From positions 17,944,977 through 18,008,976 of the forward strand of contig NC_051440.1 in NCBI RefSeq assembly GCF_001649575.2: a stretch of DNA of 64,000 bases, read 5' to 3'. The DNA comes from Kryptolebias marmoratus. Taxonomy: Eukaryota > Chordata > Actinopteri > Cyprinodontiformes > Rivulidae. Both the position numbers and the translations under genes were made by a program. This document shows positions 12,781-25,800 of the stretch, piece after piece. The notes under the pieces are model-generated. The model made no database searches. It saw nothing but the letters and a program-made list of their open reading frames with translations, and was not told where the DNA came from. Numbering within the stretch: position 1 is the stretch's first letter; every line of letters begins with the position of its first letter.

Positions 12781-15700
12781 ATGTTTGCGGCTTCAGCAGC
12801 TCGGCGAAGGGCCGTCGGACTCCTCCGCCGCCGCGGGTCACTGACTCTCAGCCGCGGATGTCTCACACCTTCCCGGTGCCCTCTGCAGCCTTCGCGGTCG
12901 TGTTCCAGTTCCGCCCCAGAGTCGCCGCCAGCACGCGGGGCTCTCCAGCGGTGGGATCTGTCGGTCAGTCCCTTCACCACGGTGAGGGCCCGGCTGGCCT
13001 GCGACATCACCGTCCGCCCGCTGGACCCGCACGCCTATCCGGAGGCTGACCGAGCCTTCGTCACGGTCTCCGGTCCGAGCGGCGACCGGAACCAGGCGGA
13101 CTGTCTGAACCACCTCCGGGTCCACTATGACGAGCAGAGCAAAGACCTCCTGATCTCCACTCAGAAGGTCAGCAGCGACGTGACGATTGAGGTGGAGGCG
13201 CCAATCAAAAGTAGTAAGTTTTTAAAAGCCACCCCCCACTTTTCAGCTTCACCTGTTCTGAGTCTCATATAATGAAGTCCTTGAATCTGTCAGATGTGTT
13301 CATCACTGCTGAAGGAGGAGGCAGCGTGGAAGTGCAGAAGATGGAGTGTGATGTCTGCAGGGTGCAAACACAAAAGGGCAGCTGTTTACTTCATTCTGTC
13401 AAGGTGGGTGCCTCCAACACTGTCTCACCCTGTTTCTGCCACTCTACAACCCTTCACTACACCCATGGACCTTCTCAGTGGTCTTCCTCCTTCAAATGTC
13501 CACCATCCGTCCTCTGCACGCGTCCAAACCTCCCCAGCCTCGTCTCTAATTTTGTCTCCAAACTGCTAGGCCCGAGCTGTCCCTCGTGTCTTATTGTCAT
13601 TTCTTGGAGTAGCCCGTTTGAAATGCTTTTTGCTTGTTTTTTTTCTTTTACATAAAAAGATTTTGAAAAGGAGCAGAGGTCACAAAGGTCCAGGAGGACG
13701 GGGAGTGCGGTAAAGGGGTGATGGAGAGAATTCAGGCAGGATGGAGAAAAGCTTCAGGAGTGATCTGTGACAAAAGGGTGGCTGCAAAGGTCAAAGGAAG
13801 GGTTTACAAGACAGTGGTGAGAGCAGCTATGTTGGACAGTTTGGAGACAAAAAAAGACAGGAGACAGAAATGGAAGTGGCAGAGCTGAAGATGTGATGAG
13901 GATGGACAGGATTAGGAATGAGGTCATCAGAGGTCCAGCACAGGTTGAAGGACTGGGAGATAAAGTTAGAGAGGCCAGACTGAGATGGTTTGGACGTGTA
14001 GAGGTGGGACAGTGGGTATATTGGGTATACCGTTTGTTGTGTAAACAAACAAACAAACCGGCTGCTTCTAAATGCACTTGAATAAATCATGATGATGAAA
14101 CACGAGCGCCTTCTATAAAAGCAGGAGTGGTTTGCTTCGTGTGTGTCAGGTTCTTGTTTCAGCTGCGTTTGTTGTGTTTCAGGGTCATCAGGTCGAGGTG
14201 CTGTCCCACGGGGGACATGTTACAGGTCTGGGTACAATCCACGGCAACGTGGACATCAGTGCAAGAGGAGACGGCGTAAGTAGATTATTTTATTTTATTT
14301 TTTACAACTTCTTGCTTTTATCATCATCAGTCACTAGGGGGCAGCAGCAAGCTTGATGCAAATTTCAGCAGCTAGGATTTCCTTTTGATTTAAAGAGATA
14401 AAAAAAGGGGAAATAAACCCTGAAAGATTAAATCATCACCTGTTTGCGTCCACATGTGGTCGTCTGTTTGTTTTCTTGCAGGCGGTGAATGTTAAAAAGC
14501 TCCAGGGCACAACGATGAACGTTTCAACAGAGCACGGGTCTCTTAAGGTCAAAGCCATCTACGGCGAGTCCAACTGCGTCTTCTCCTGCTCTGGGCGGGT
14601 CGAAGTGGGGCACGCACATGGTGAGCAGAGCGGCTGCGTTCACCTCTTACCTCCAAAGAATGCAAGCCTGATTTATAGGAAACGGGTGGCTCGTGTTCCA
14701 TCTGAACTCCGTGCAGAGTGAAGCTCGAACAGAAAGTAATTAAGTTCAGGAAATTCAGAAATGTGACTCTAAGCTGATGTAGTAAGGCTCTCTGAGGGGT
14801 CGCTGGCCTGTCCAGAATGTAACCCCCACCTTTCACCCAATAACAGCTGGGATGTAGCCCCCCATGACCCTAAACAGTACAAAGCAGCTTTAAAAATTGT
14901 ATAAATGAATGGTCAGTTCCTCTAATAAACATTAGCAGGACCCAATTAAATCTGAGTACTTCTGGAACCTCCATGTTAATAACCGTAATGCTTAATGAAA
15001 CTAGGATCCACAATCCGCTGCTTCTGACCCTCAAGTAAATTCTGGTGCACATATGCTCAACGTTAGGTTTCTTGGTAAAGCAGGCTCACGGTACATAAGG
15101 AATCCCGGGCCTGCGTCCAAGGACAGTTGATTTAAATGCAATGTGGTCTCAATTTATCACATATTTTCCAACTATTTTATTTTGCGATGGCTATAAAGGC
15201 AAGTTAGGTTTAAAAGACAAACAACTCTGATGTAAGGAAGGGAGAAAAAAAAAAAGATAAAACTGCATCATCTTTTAGGAATTTTAATTTATTCCTGATG
15301 CAAATAACCCTTTAATCATAAAACACGTGGAAACACATCCCGGGTCATTTTGTCTGTGCGATTGTGATTTGTTTTTGTCCTGATTAGTTGATCCTGATGT
15401 GCTTCCCTTCGTTACAGGGAACACTACGGTGAAGAACGTGTCTGGGGACACGGTTATCGGTAAGCAGACAGGCTGACTGCACCGTGACCCATGAATGGTT
15501 TCTATCAGAAGCTGATAGAGGAAAGGAAGGGGGGAGAAAAAAAATAAAAACACCTGAGGCACGCTTTTTCTTTTGCAGATGGTTCGAATAGTTTCCTGAA
15601 GATTTCCTCGAAGAGCGGAGACATCGATGCGTATGTGGGAGACGGTGGCACTGCTGAACTCCACAGTCAGGAAGGTTCGAGGACAGATGTTGCGTCACAA

Positions 15701-16122
15701 CGTTTCCCATTTTTGTACGGCTGTACCCTGTGGGCAATGTTGTTTCTTAACCCTGAATTGTGTGTCTGATGTAGGAGCGGTGAGCGTGCGCGTCCCGTCC
15801 TCGTTAAGAGTTGGTGTGAATCTTTGCGGTGCGTCGGTGGACGTCAGCCCGGAGGTCGTCCTGCACAGAGTGGAAAACTACGCCGCTGACGGCTGCGCCA
15901 CACTGACCGGTGAGCTTTTATCTTTAATTACGCTGCTTTGTAACTACAACGTTACGTAACAGGCAAGGCCCAGCAAAGAACTGAGCACAGAACGTGGCGT
16001 TTCTCTCAGGCTGTCTGAACGGAGAGTTTCCAGCTGACCGGTGGGTCAAAGCCCGAGCAGACAGAGGCGCCGTCAAACTGAGAACGCAGAGCTGGTTCGA
16101 GTCCCTGAAGATAGGAAGCTAA
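12781..16122 (+). CDS. fam185a: FAM185A protein
   Basis: Eight coding exons: 12781..13213, 13294..13403, 14183..14275, 14482..14620, 15418..15459, 15579..15674, 15775..15909, 16010..16122. The sum is 1161 nt, 386 residues, close to the human protein of about 390. All junctions have GT-AG ends and agreeing phases. The first 25 residues are Arg- and Ala-rich with almost no acid (MFAASAARRRAVGLLRRRGS), which reads as a mitochondrial presequence. The body is made of short Gly-rich beta-strand turns such as GHVTGLGTIHGNVDIS and VKNVSGDTVIDGSNSF, which suits a right-handed beta-solenoid of the DUF4097 putative-adhesin type. It is tail-to-tail with fbxl13. Family assignment rests on the domain pattern and on the known neighbours FBXL13 and LRRC17. 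Molecular function is not known. Confidence 0.88.
13415..13625 (-). mobile_element. Probable LINE-derived fragment, antisense
   Basis: Lies in fam185a intron 2. The C-rich text, including CCAAACCTCCCCAGCCTCGT and CTCTAATTTTGTCTCCAAAC, resembles the reverse complement of fish non-LTR retrotransposon 3' regions. This is recognition from memory without alignment, so confidence is low. Confidence 0.35.
13655..14035 (+). mobile_element. Non-LTR retrotransposon (LINE) ORF2 C-terminal remnant
   Basis: Translating the plus strand gives pieces typical of the ORF2 region after the reverse transcriptase in fish LINEs. These are GVICDKRVAAKVKGRVYKTV in one frame and then, after stops and a frame change near 13893, MDRIRNEVIRG and GDKVREARLRWFGRVE. 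The copy is broken by an internal deletion at the frame change and has no 5' part. It sits in fam185a intron 2, in the same orientation as the gene. Confidence 0.75.
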
Positions 16123-16537
16123 GAGACGGGATTCATAACTTTTCAATGATGTCACTCCACCGGGGCTTTATTTTTTAAATTAAAAGATAAAATGTAACCG
16201 AATGTTTTCAGTTAAATTATATCTCTTTGCTCAGGATGTATCTTTTATACATATATTGTTTAATTAAGTTTAAATTAAAGTGTTTCTTTAATACTTTGCA
16301 TTTGACAAATCCCTGTACTGTAGATATGTTACCCCATTGGGTTTAGGAATTATAAAGTTCTGCATTTGTTATAGCTCAGATGACATTATTTTTATTATAA
16401 CAGAAACAACTTATTCATGTTTTTTCTTCTCCTAAAGGTTATTGTGTGACTGAAGGTCTCAAACTATGACACTGTTTACTTTTATAACGAGGCTCTACTT
16501 TATGAAGTCCATCGTTTAAACAGTCTTTCCAGTGAAT

Positions 16538-16591
16538 AATAAAAACATTAAACACAAACATGGTATTTTTGTGCATGTTCTGGTGTTTATT
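16538..16591. terminator. Convergent poly(A) signals of fam185a and fbxl13
   Basis: AATAAA on the plus strand at 16538-16543 lies about 415 bp after the fam185a stop. TTTATT at 16586-16591 is AATAAA on the minus strand, about 280 bp after the fbxl13 stop. The two signals face each other only about 40 bp apart, so the 3' UTRs probably meet or overlap. Confidence 0.55.
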
Positions 16592-16867
16592 GTTGTCCCT
16601 TTATGAACAAACACACAGAAGGCACATAGATTAAAAATAAATTTGTTAAAAAGTTACAAAACCATTGCGATTAAATATGTTAAGCACCTGAAGGAGGTTA
16701 AACTGGTCAGGCAACATTCTGGTTCAGATTTAATTTCTAATGTAATAATTAGTTCCATACATAGTGTTATTATGAAGCTTTGTGAACATATATTAGAGAT
16801 ATGAAGTTATGCTACAGTATGTAGTCTTAATTACCACAGGCTCTATTTGTATTAAATGTTGAGTTAT

Positions 16868-19800
16868 TTAGACTCGTTTACGTGTACCTGCCGAGTGCTT
16901 CTCCATCACCTCCCAAGCATCATTGGTTTTGATGGATCTCTCCATCGGCAGCTCTGTTTTCTCTACATTGTGGATGAACCGGTGTGAGGGGTTGTCATTG
17001 CTGTACTCCCAGTGTGAGACACGTGTTCGCAGCTTTAAGGCAGCCGCCCTGAGGACAGATACTCGATATTTAAAAGGAAAAGGGTTCTTCCTCACGGCTC
17101 TTACGATTCCTGGTTTGGAAGCCTGTTGTACCTGGGGATACCGCTGCAGCACACCATCCTAATGAAGGCGAGTGGAGGACAAATCCTTTCCAGGTATCGC
17201 AGAGAGCGATCGGTGAGGTAAATGCAGCCGCTCACGTCGAGCTCTCGCAGGTACGGAGATCCACTTGTCAGGTACTGCACCGCCATATCTGTCATCTGAG
17301 GCAGGGAAGAAGAACAGAAACCCTGTGGCTTTAATGGCAATGCTTTCAGCAAGATAACATTTGATGTTTAATGCGTGAGTGCAAACGCTGGACCTTTGGA
17401 CACCCTGAAATCCGCAGCACAACCAGACCTCTGCAGTAAAAGGAAAAGGCTCTCACAGCTTCATCAGACAGTGCTGCACAGTGAGAAACGTCAACCTGTT
17501 CCAGGTCCCTCACATTCTTGCACAGCTTCTGCTCAAGTAAAAGAAAATTTAAAAAAATGTGTAAAAATGTAATATTAAATTACAAGAATACATGCATGAA
17601 ACAAATGCAAAATTACATACATATTTTTTATTTTTTCACATCTAGTTTAAGAAAAAGTAAAACTGCTTTCTGTGGAGAGTTTTCCTCTTGATGTTATCTA
17701 ACTCTGGGAAAGGAAGTAAACTCAAGCCCACTAAAAGCTCTAAACAATGAAATAATTGTACCTCTATGCCGGTATCAGTGATGTGTACACACTCGGCGAG
17801 TACCAGCTTCTTCAGGCAAACTCTCTCAAGTGTAGCCAGACCCTTAAAAAAAAAAAAAAAAGCAATTACTACGATGCAGACTGTTCTCCATGGTAACAAG
17901 TGAGCTTTACTTCAAAAGTGCATAACAACAACAGAAAACAGGCAAACAGTACCTGGTCCTGGAAGTTGCAGCCGGTGATGTCCAGAGAGCAGATCGAGCT
18001 TCCACTCAGCCACTCCAAAGCAGAGTCAGTGAGTCTCTCACAGCAACTCAAATTGAGATGATACAGTTTACACAACCTGAGAAATTGTGCATACAACGCA
18101 AAACATACGCTTCTTCATACCATTCACACAGGAAATGAGTGTGTACTTGTATACATTATGCTGTTCTGTTAAACTGTTTAGACACAAATTATCAGGTGAA
18201 GGTTTGGTTGAAATAAATGCGTTGGATATGTTGCAGGAATTAAATACCTAAATACCTTTTTGCAATCCTCTTGACAGAGATGTCGGAGATGAGGCTGCAA
18301 TGACTGACGTTTAACTTTTGCAGTTTATTGGCTGAGGAGCCTTTGGTCAAGCACTCTATTCCAATATCACTCACCCTGAAACACATTATGTCGATAACCG
18401 CTGTTAATAAAAGCGTCGGCTCAATGTTCACAACTGGCTGAGGTGCACACCTGTTGCACAACGAGATGTCCAGGTCTTGTAGATTTTTGAGGGTGGCCAC
18501 AGCTCTCAGGCCGTCGTCGGTCATTCTCGGGCACTCTGCAGCATGAAGGCTGCAGAGGGCTGGTGAGCTGCTGCACAGGGCTTTCCAGCCGATGTCTGTC
18601 AGCTGGTTGTTGCCTGAAGCACGCGTGGAACTGACAGATTAACCGGAGCAGCGTTCATCCTTTTTTCCACACGTTTAGGAAAGTGAAATGGGACGTAAGA
18701 TGGGTCTCACCTTCTATCCTGAAAGCCCTTAGATTGGCTGTTTCTGCGATGGCTTTAAGAGCAACATCAGAAAGGTGGGGAGCGTCCAGCAAGGAAAGAG
18801 AGGAGAGACAGCAACATCTGGCGAGTAGAGCCTGTCGGAACACAGGGAAATGCAAAAACAACATTCTGATGCAAGAGGTTAAAAATACCCATGGGGTGAC
18901 ATCTGGAATATTTTGTAAATAGACACACTTACCAAAACGCAGCTGTCTGACAGTGTAGGCATGTCATTGATCACAAGCTGCCTGAGTGATGGGCATCCGG
19001 CAGAAATGTATCTGAAGCCATTTACTGTCATCTGAGAGGGAATAAATAAAAATCAGTGCCTGAGTTGACATATGAATCACACTCATGAGTCCTGTTTTTC
19101 CTAATTTCTTACATTTTCAGTGCCCCATTAAAACAAATCGTACATCTGGAGCCACGCTAATCCACACCCCCAGAGGAAAGAGTGTTTTACAATGTGGTGA
19201 GTGTGTTATGTTACACGGCGTACAAATGGAAGTGGGGGTGGGTGTGGGTTAGAGGTGACTGCATAAACCCAACCCTCTGCTTGGCCTCAGCTGTTGTTTG
19301 GTTCTTTTCTCCATTCGCCCCGAGCTCCAACACCGGAGTACAGACAGAAACAAGAACAGACACGTGCAAACGGAGGGGAGCGATCTGCCCATAACACTCC
19401 CGGGAAGCAAAAGAGCCGTGTTCAGACCGCAGGAGACGACCGTTCAGCAAACCGAGGGGACCATCGGAACTGACCTGAGTGCAGCCAGACAGGTCGAGGT
19501 GGATGAGATTGCGGCCGCCCTTCCCTGTGGTCAGGTACAGAAACCCTTTATCTGTGAATCTGCAGCAGTAGGCCAGACTCAGGTACTGGAGTCTGACACA
19601 GTTCCTGTTGAAATAAATAATTTCATAAAAGTACATTTTTGTTTAGCTTGTTAGAGTTATGATTAGAGTACAGACTATACTCTGGCTTACTTTGTAGTGT
19701 TCCTCGTTGCCTCTGATGTGTGTCCTATCGGTGTATGAATGTGATCACTGATTAGACTCTATAGAATGATTAGTTTTGTGCAGATGTAGTAGAGTGATGT

Positions 19801-22800
19801 ATAAATGTGTGTGGATGGGCAAATGAGGACATAGACTGTGTTGTAAAGCGCTTTGAGTGGCCCCGCTGGCTAGAAAGGTGCCATATAAGTGCAGTCCATT
19901 TACTTTGAAGTTTAAATCAATCAACACGGCAATTATAAAATTCCAGCAGTGACAAAAGCAGCATCTGTTCCTTTTAATCACTAGGCTGAACCTAACCACG
20001 GATTTCAGATATTAAGTACAGAAATGTAAAATAAACAGCTAGAAGGACAAACAAAGCTGTAGCCAAGTCTGGAACTAAGAGCAGACAGCTGGAGAAAAGG
20101 AGACGCAGACGGGTAACTACAGGTTCACCTGGAGATTTCTTTGAGCGTGTTGTTTGTGATGAGGGTGCATGAAAGATTCAGGTAGAGCAGGCAGGGGCAG
20201 CCCTCAATAATCCTCTGAACCATCACATCCTGTCAAAGAGCAAATTCTGGATGTTACAAGCTCTCTGAGGGGGGGGGCGTCTGTCGCAACAGAATAAGTT
20301 TATGACGAAATCTCAGCCAGAGATTTTAACGATTTTGTTTTCAATGTTTCCCCCTCAAAAAAACCCCGATGCATTCTATTAGCTTGATAACTTTTAATGA
20401 AATGACGTTTCATAAATACCACAACAGTGAATCTGACTGGATTAAATTCAACTGGGCTAGAAGTGAATTTCAAGGGATTTTTATGATTGGGAATCAACTC
20501 TGACTGTATTCAACTGTTTTGGATCATAATTGTACTGAATTAAAGTGACTGAGAGGTTTTTATTTGCTATAATAAAATATGAATGTCCTTTGAATCATTG
20601 CATAACTTTGATTTATATAGGGTAGAGTTAAATCAACACAATTAACAATTTAGTTGTTGAAGGTTGCCAAAATGTGAGGAGATGAGGTGTTTTCTTCAGA
20701 TTTAGGATTTGCTTCAAACCTAATGTTTACTCACCGTAACATTGAAGCACTCTGACACATTGAGCTCCTGCAGATTTCTGCATTCACCTAATGAAACAAA
20801 AAAGAAAAAGGCTTGTCAAAATAAGCTAACATCTGTTGGAAATGCTTTTATACCTTTGTACTGGTTTACCTATAACAAAGTGAGGGTGATATATGAGACC
20901 AGATGTGTTGTAGAGCAGTATGTATGACATTCTTGCATGCTTCATTTCCCCCTGCACGGTAAACAGCAGCTGCATTTCATTTAGAATAACACAGCTGCCC
21001 TTTGACCCTTTTACTTCAGTTTCCAAGCCTGAGGACTTTAATCTCCTGCTTTGGCTGAAGCTCTTGCTACTGGAAAGACAACCCCTGCAGGGCTCAGGAT
21101 GCGTGCGATTCTCTTACTGTACTTAGCCTCTACGCTACTCCTGCTGCTTCCGTCCATTGAGATGAAACGACACGGGACAGGCAGAGGTCTTAAAAATGCA
21201 AGGCAGAAACTCACACAGGACAGGTATGGATGTATTCTTAGTGATAATCTGCATAATCCATCATTCACAGACTCCAATGGTCATGTAAAATCGTTGATAA
21301 TCTTATTTTTTGTGTGTTTTAAAAGACTTAAGGTAAGGGGTCTTAGGCACCAGAGCAGATCAAGATCCTCCAGGTTTGTGACACCAAACTGTTTGGAGTT
21401 GTCAGAATCTGGAGAAGACTTTGTGGATTGTCAGGATCGAAGTCTCACCTCCATTCCCGCCTCAAACACCTGGTCCAGAGAACCTAGGTTCCTCCTTCTA
21501 GCCCGCAACCAAATCAAAGTCCTCCGTGACGGGACCTTCTTTGGCTACGAGGGTTTGATCAGCCTGGACCTTCAACAGAATCAGATCTCCCTTGTGGAGG
21601 AAGGGGCTTTTGATGGCTTGACACAACTCACGACCCTTCTGTTGCAACACAACCGTCTGAGCACACTCAGTGAAGAAGCTTTGATCCCCATGCTGAACCT
21701 TCGCTACCTGCGTTTACATAACAACCCCTGGAAATGTCTGTGCCCGATGGAAAGCCTCATACGTACTCTTCAGGTCCCAACCAACCGAAATCTCGGAAAA
21801 CACGCCAGGTAAGAGATTCCACAAATTTACCAGGTGCATAAGTCACGTCTGAGTCTCTGAGTCATCATTAATCTCCAAAAAATAAAACATCTCCTCCTCC
21901 TCCTAGGTGTGCAGAGCCCATCAATCTAAAGAACAGGAAGTTGAAGAATATCGATCCTGATTTACTCTGCGAGGATTTAGACTCCACTGGTAAACCAAAC
22001 ACCAACCTAACGGTCTTTATAGAGCCCAGTCCAATCCGCAGCAAGTCAGACGCAGCAACGCTCTGCCATACCTACGTCTTCCCAAAAGTATGGATGGACT
22101 GCAGAAACCGAGGCAAGTCCACAATCAGCCTTTTTTAGAGGATTGTTTTGATTAACGGTTCTCTACCCTGAGATCCAAAGTGCTTTGATTAATTGCTCAC
22201 ACATGGTTTCACCTAACTGAGGGGTTAAGATAAATAACAAACTGTCAGTGAGCGCATGATTCATTGTTACTGTTGGATGACTGGAACGACTGAACTTCCA
22301 TTTCTCCACACATTTTCGTGGCGAGACGCTGAATGAACCAACGCACATCTGGTTTGGCATGTGTTTTTATTTAGTCTTACTGTACACTGCTTGCTCCATT
22401 AACTCTGATTGATCTCAATTTATTTAAAATATGCAAAAAGGCTCAAATTAGGCTTGTGTATTGGAACAAAAGCATTTATATTTTCCCAATAAATAGACTA
22501 AACCAAGTTATGTGCAACTACAATTTGCATTGAACTGGCAGCAGGCCTGGATTATATGAAGCCTCAGTTGGCCATTTTGCTAATTTTTCTGCTAGTGACC
22601 CAAGTTTGGAACCAAGGCTGATCTCCTAGAGCAGCTTTTAATGCAACAACTTGTAGTACACACTAAAAACATTAAATCCTACTTGTTTTCCAGATTTACT
22701 GTAACCTAGTGCCGTTGTTTATGGTACTGGATTCAGTTAACCTTCCTTTACATCTTCAGGTCTACCTCAGGTGCCCTCAGGTATTCTGGAGGATGCTGTT

Positions 22801-25800
22801 CAAGTTGATCTGTCACATAATTCAATCCGTCATCTCAAATCAAGAGATTTCCAAGGAGCAAGAAGCCTCCGAGTCCTTAACCTCAGCAGTAACAACATGG
22901 AGCACTTAGACACAGGTGGGCGTTATCAAACCTGCACACATGTTAATCCTAATCAGCAAATATAAAATAACACACAACACCTAATGGTCATATCCGTTAT
23001 AGGACATGAAATCCTACACATATATGCTTATATTTATCCTTTTATGATAGACAACATATGGAGAGTCACAAAGTTGGGAACTGTTATACAACGGCTTTCT
23101 AATTTTTCCTTTTCAGGCATAGCGGGCACTCAGCCATCTATGTGTATACAGATTTAGCTTTATTTATGATCGGTACTGCTGAGAGAGCTGCGGATATAAA
23201 GTAATCACTTTCTTCTGATGAATCAAACAGTTTATTTGTGACTCAAGTCCACCCAGTCTGCCGTATACGGTCTTATTTCAGGTGGACTGAAAGACTAGTT
23301 TTTACATTTCTTTGCTGACAACAATGAGCAACACATTTGTTCACATGTACAAGAATGTGAAAATGCAGAAAAGCATCTCAACTTTCTCTCTCTCTCTCTC
23401 AGGATCCCTGTCTGGGCTTTTGCATCTTCATGAGCTGGATTTGTCAGACAACAAACTGCATTTTGTTCAGTATGGAGTTCTTGAAGATCTTTACTTCCTG
23501 TCACAGCTAAACCTAGAAGGAAATCCCTGGGTCTGCGACTACAAGTGAGTTCTTGTGTCTAAAGACCTGCAAAACAGTCCTTGAACCTAAACAATTATTA
23601 CATAAAAGCTGTTTTGTTTTTTCTCCCTCAGCATCCACTACATGGTTTACTGGTTACGTCTGCACCCAGGAGTGAAGCACTCCGGATTGCTGTGTCACTC
23701 TCCTCTTGAATACACTGGCAAGAGTGTGCAGGAGTACGTGCACTCCTACAACAGAGAGTGTCCCAAGGACAGACAGCTCGGCAGACCAGATCAAGACCAA
23801 ACGGACCCCGAGCTTTGGGGGACACTGATGGAATTACATGGAGAGGTGGAGGAGGAGGTGGAGCCGAGCCACTTGAGAGCGCCACAGAAGTATCAGATCA
23901 TCAGGCTGTCCTGACTCAAGTGAAAACATGCCCCAAATTTTGATACAAGACCCTTCCTTAACTTTCATTTAAACATGTAAAATAGTCTGTATCATATAGA
24001 AAAGTTTCTTGTTTTAAGTTTAGTCAAGAGTGTTTCTTATTCCAAAACATAAAGAGTGCCACTGTGACTGGTTGGACTTTATTTTTTGCGTTAAATGTGA
24101 CCTGATTTGGGTTGTGCTCGCCTACGTTCAACATAAAAATATATCTGAAACACCTAAAATAACCATAACAAGTCACAGAATCAGGAGAAACTCACTGATA
24201 CATTTCAGGCTGGGCCAGTTTAAAGATGTGCAGCCGCGCAGGTTGAGATGGATCACGAACGGACGGTAGTTCTGCAGAATTTGCTTCAGCATATCGTCAG
24301 TTATCCAGGTTTTCCCAGACGAAATGTTGATCTAACAAGGACAAAAATATTTTAGAGCTGACTGTTTACACCAATACAGATAGTTAAATACAAGCAGAGG
24401 CTTCATACAAACCTGACTCCACAATGTGCCTGACTGGATGATGGATTTCCATGTATAACACACGTCAGAACAGTTTAGCCAGTCTCTAAAGTCTAAATAC
24501 TGAAATATCTGGGGGGAAACACACATAGAATCATTTAGAAACATTTAAGGACAAAAGATGGTGAAACAAATCTAATCTAAGACAATAAAACAACTTTCAC
24601 ACGGACTGAAATTTAATCCTCAGGGTTTTATTTCACATAACGAGCCGCTGGCACCAACACCGTGTTCGCTGCCACTTTTTAAGGTAGCTTAATGCGAACA
24701 AGCAGCCCCGCTCCGTTTCCAAACATAGTCATGCTAAAGAACCATTTATCAGGAGAAGTGTTTTACAGAAACATCGGGGCAAAGGGAGCCAACACTGCTC
24801 TCACGTTGCCAGCAGCCGTAAATTCAGAAACAAACAGACTTGACGTCTGGAAAGTGCAAAACAGAGTCAATAATAGCACGAGTTGAAAGTAATCTCACAC
24901 CTATACGAGACACACGCATATACATTGTTAACACATATATGTTTAATATACAGTTATGAAAACCATAATGAGCTGGAACTGACTTTGATCTAGTACACTG
25001 AGAGACTGGATGTATGTTTATTTAAAGTCATATGTAACAGATATGATCTCTTCACTGAAAGCTTAAAGAAGAGGCTGCAGCTTTAAAAACACTGACTGCA
25101 TGATAATCAGCTTCACTAACTGTATATTTATAAAAAAAAAAACACGTGAATGATGAGAGATGCATTAGTTACCTTCAGTGAGAGGTTTTCAGGGAGCACT
25201 GAGAGTCCATCGAATCTCTCACCAGTCTGATGATCCCTATTGTTGATTTCAGCAAAACTCATTTCCAACCGCTGCAATATTTATATAAAAGCAAATAAAG
25301 AAAAAGCAGAATAAAGGTGTGCTAGTCTGATTAAAATTACAAATGGTTTTATACCTTAAAGTACTCTTTTGTCCTCCTTGAGTCCTTTGCAACAATATGC
25401 CATGCAGCTATGATGCGCTTCAGGCGGCTGGTGTTTACTAAAGCCTCCAGTTTGTCAACGGCAGCTAAACGTATAAAAGAAAATTATCTTTTTTTGTCAA
25501 TCTGTGGTTACATCTCCTAATGACAGAGAAAGCCACGGGGTAAGTCCAAACATAATCACAAATCAAGTTAGCCTGGACTGATCCCAGGACTGTAAAAGCA
25601 AAGTCAACACTGAGGGAAGGTACACGAGGACAAAATGAGTCACTGCCCTGGAAGAAGTCAACAGGGAAGAAATTTTTGTCTGGAAAGTTTGGATACATTA
25701 TTTAAGCAAAGCAAATGTTTTCTCTGGCTCCATCCTTGAGAGCAAAACAGCTTGCACAAACCAGTTCAGAAATAATATCCACCATCATTCCTTCATTTTT

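Noticed and set aside
12714..13049. 111-codon frame overlapping fam185a exon 1
   Set aside because: Out of frame with the conserved FAM185A body and carries no recognisable content; at most a uORF.
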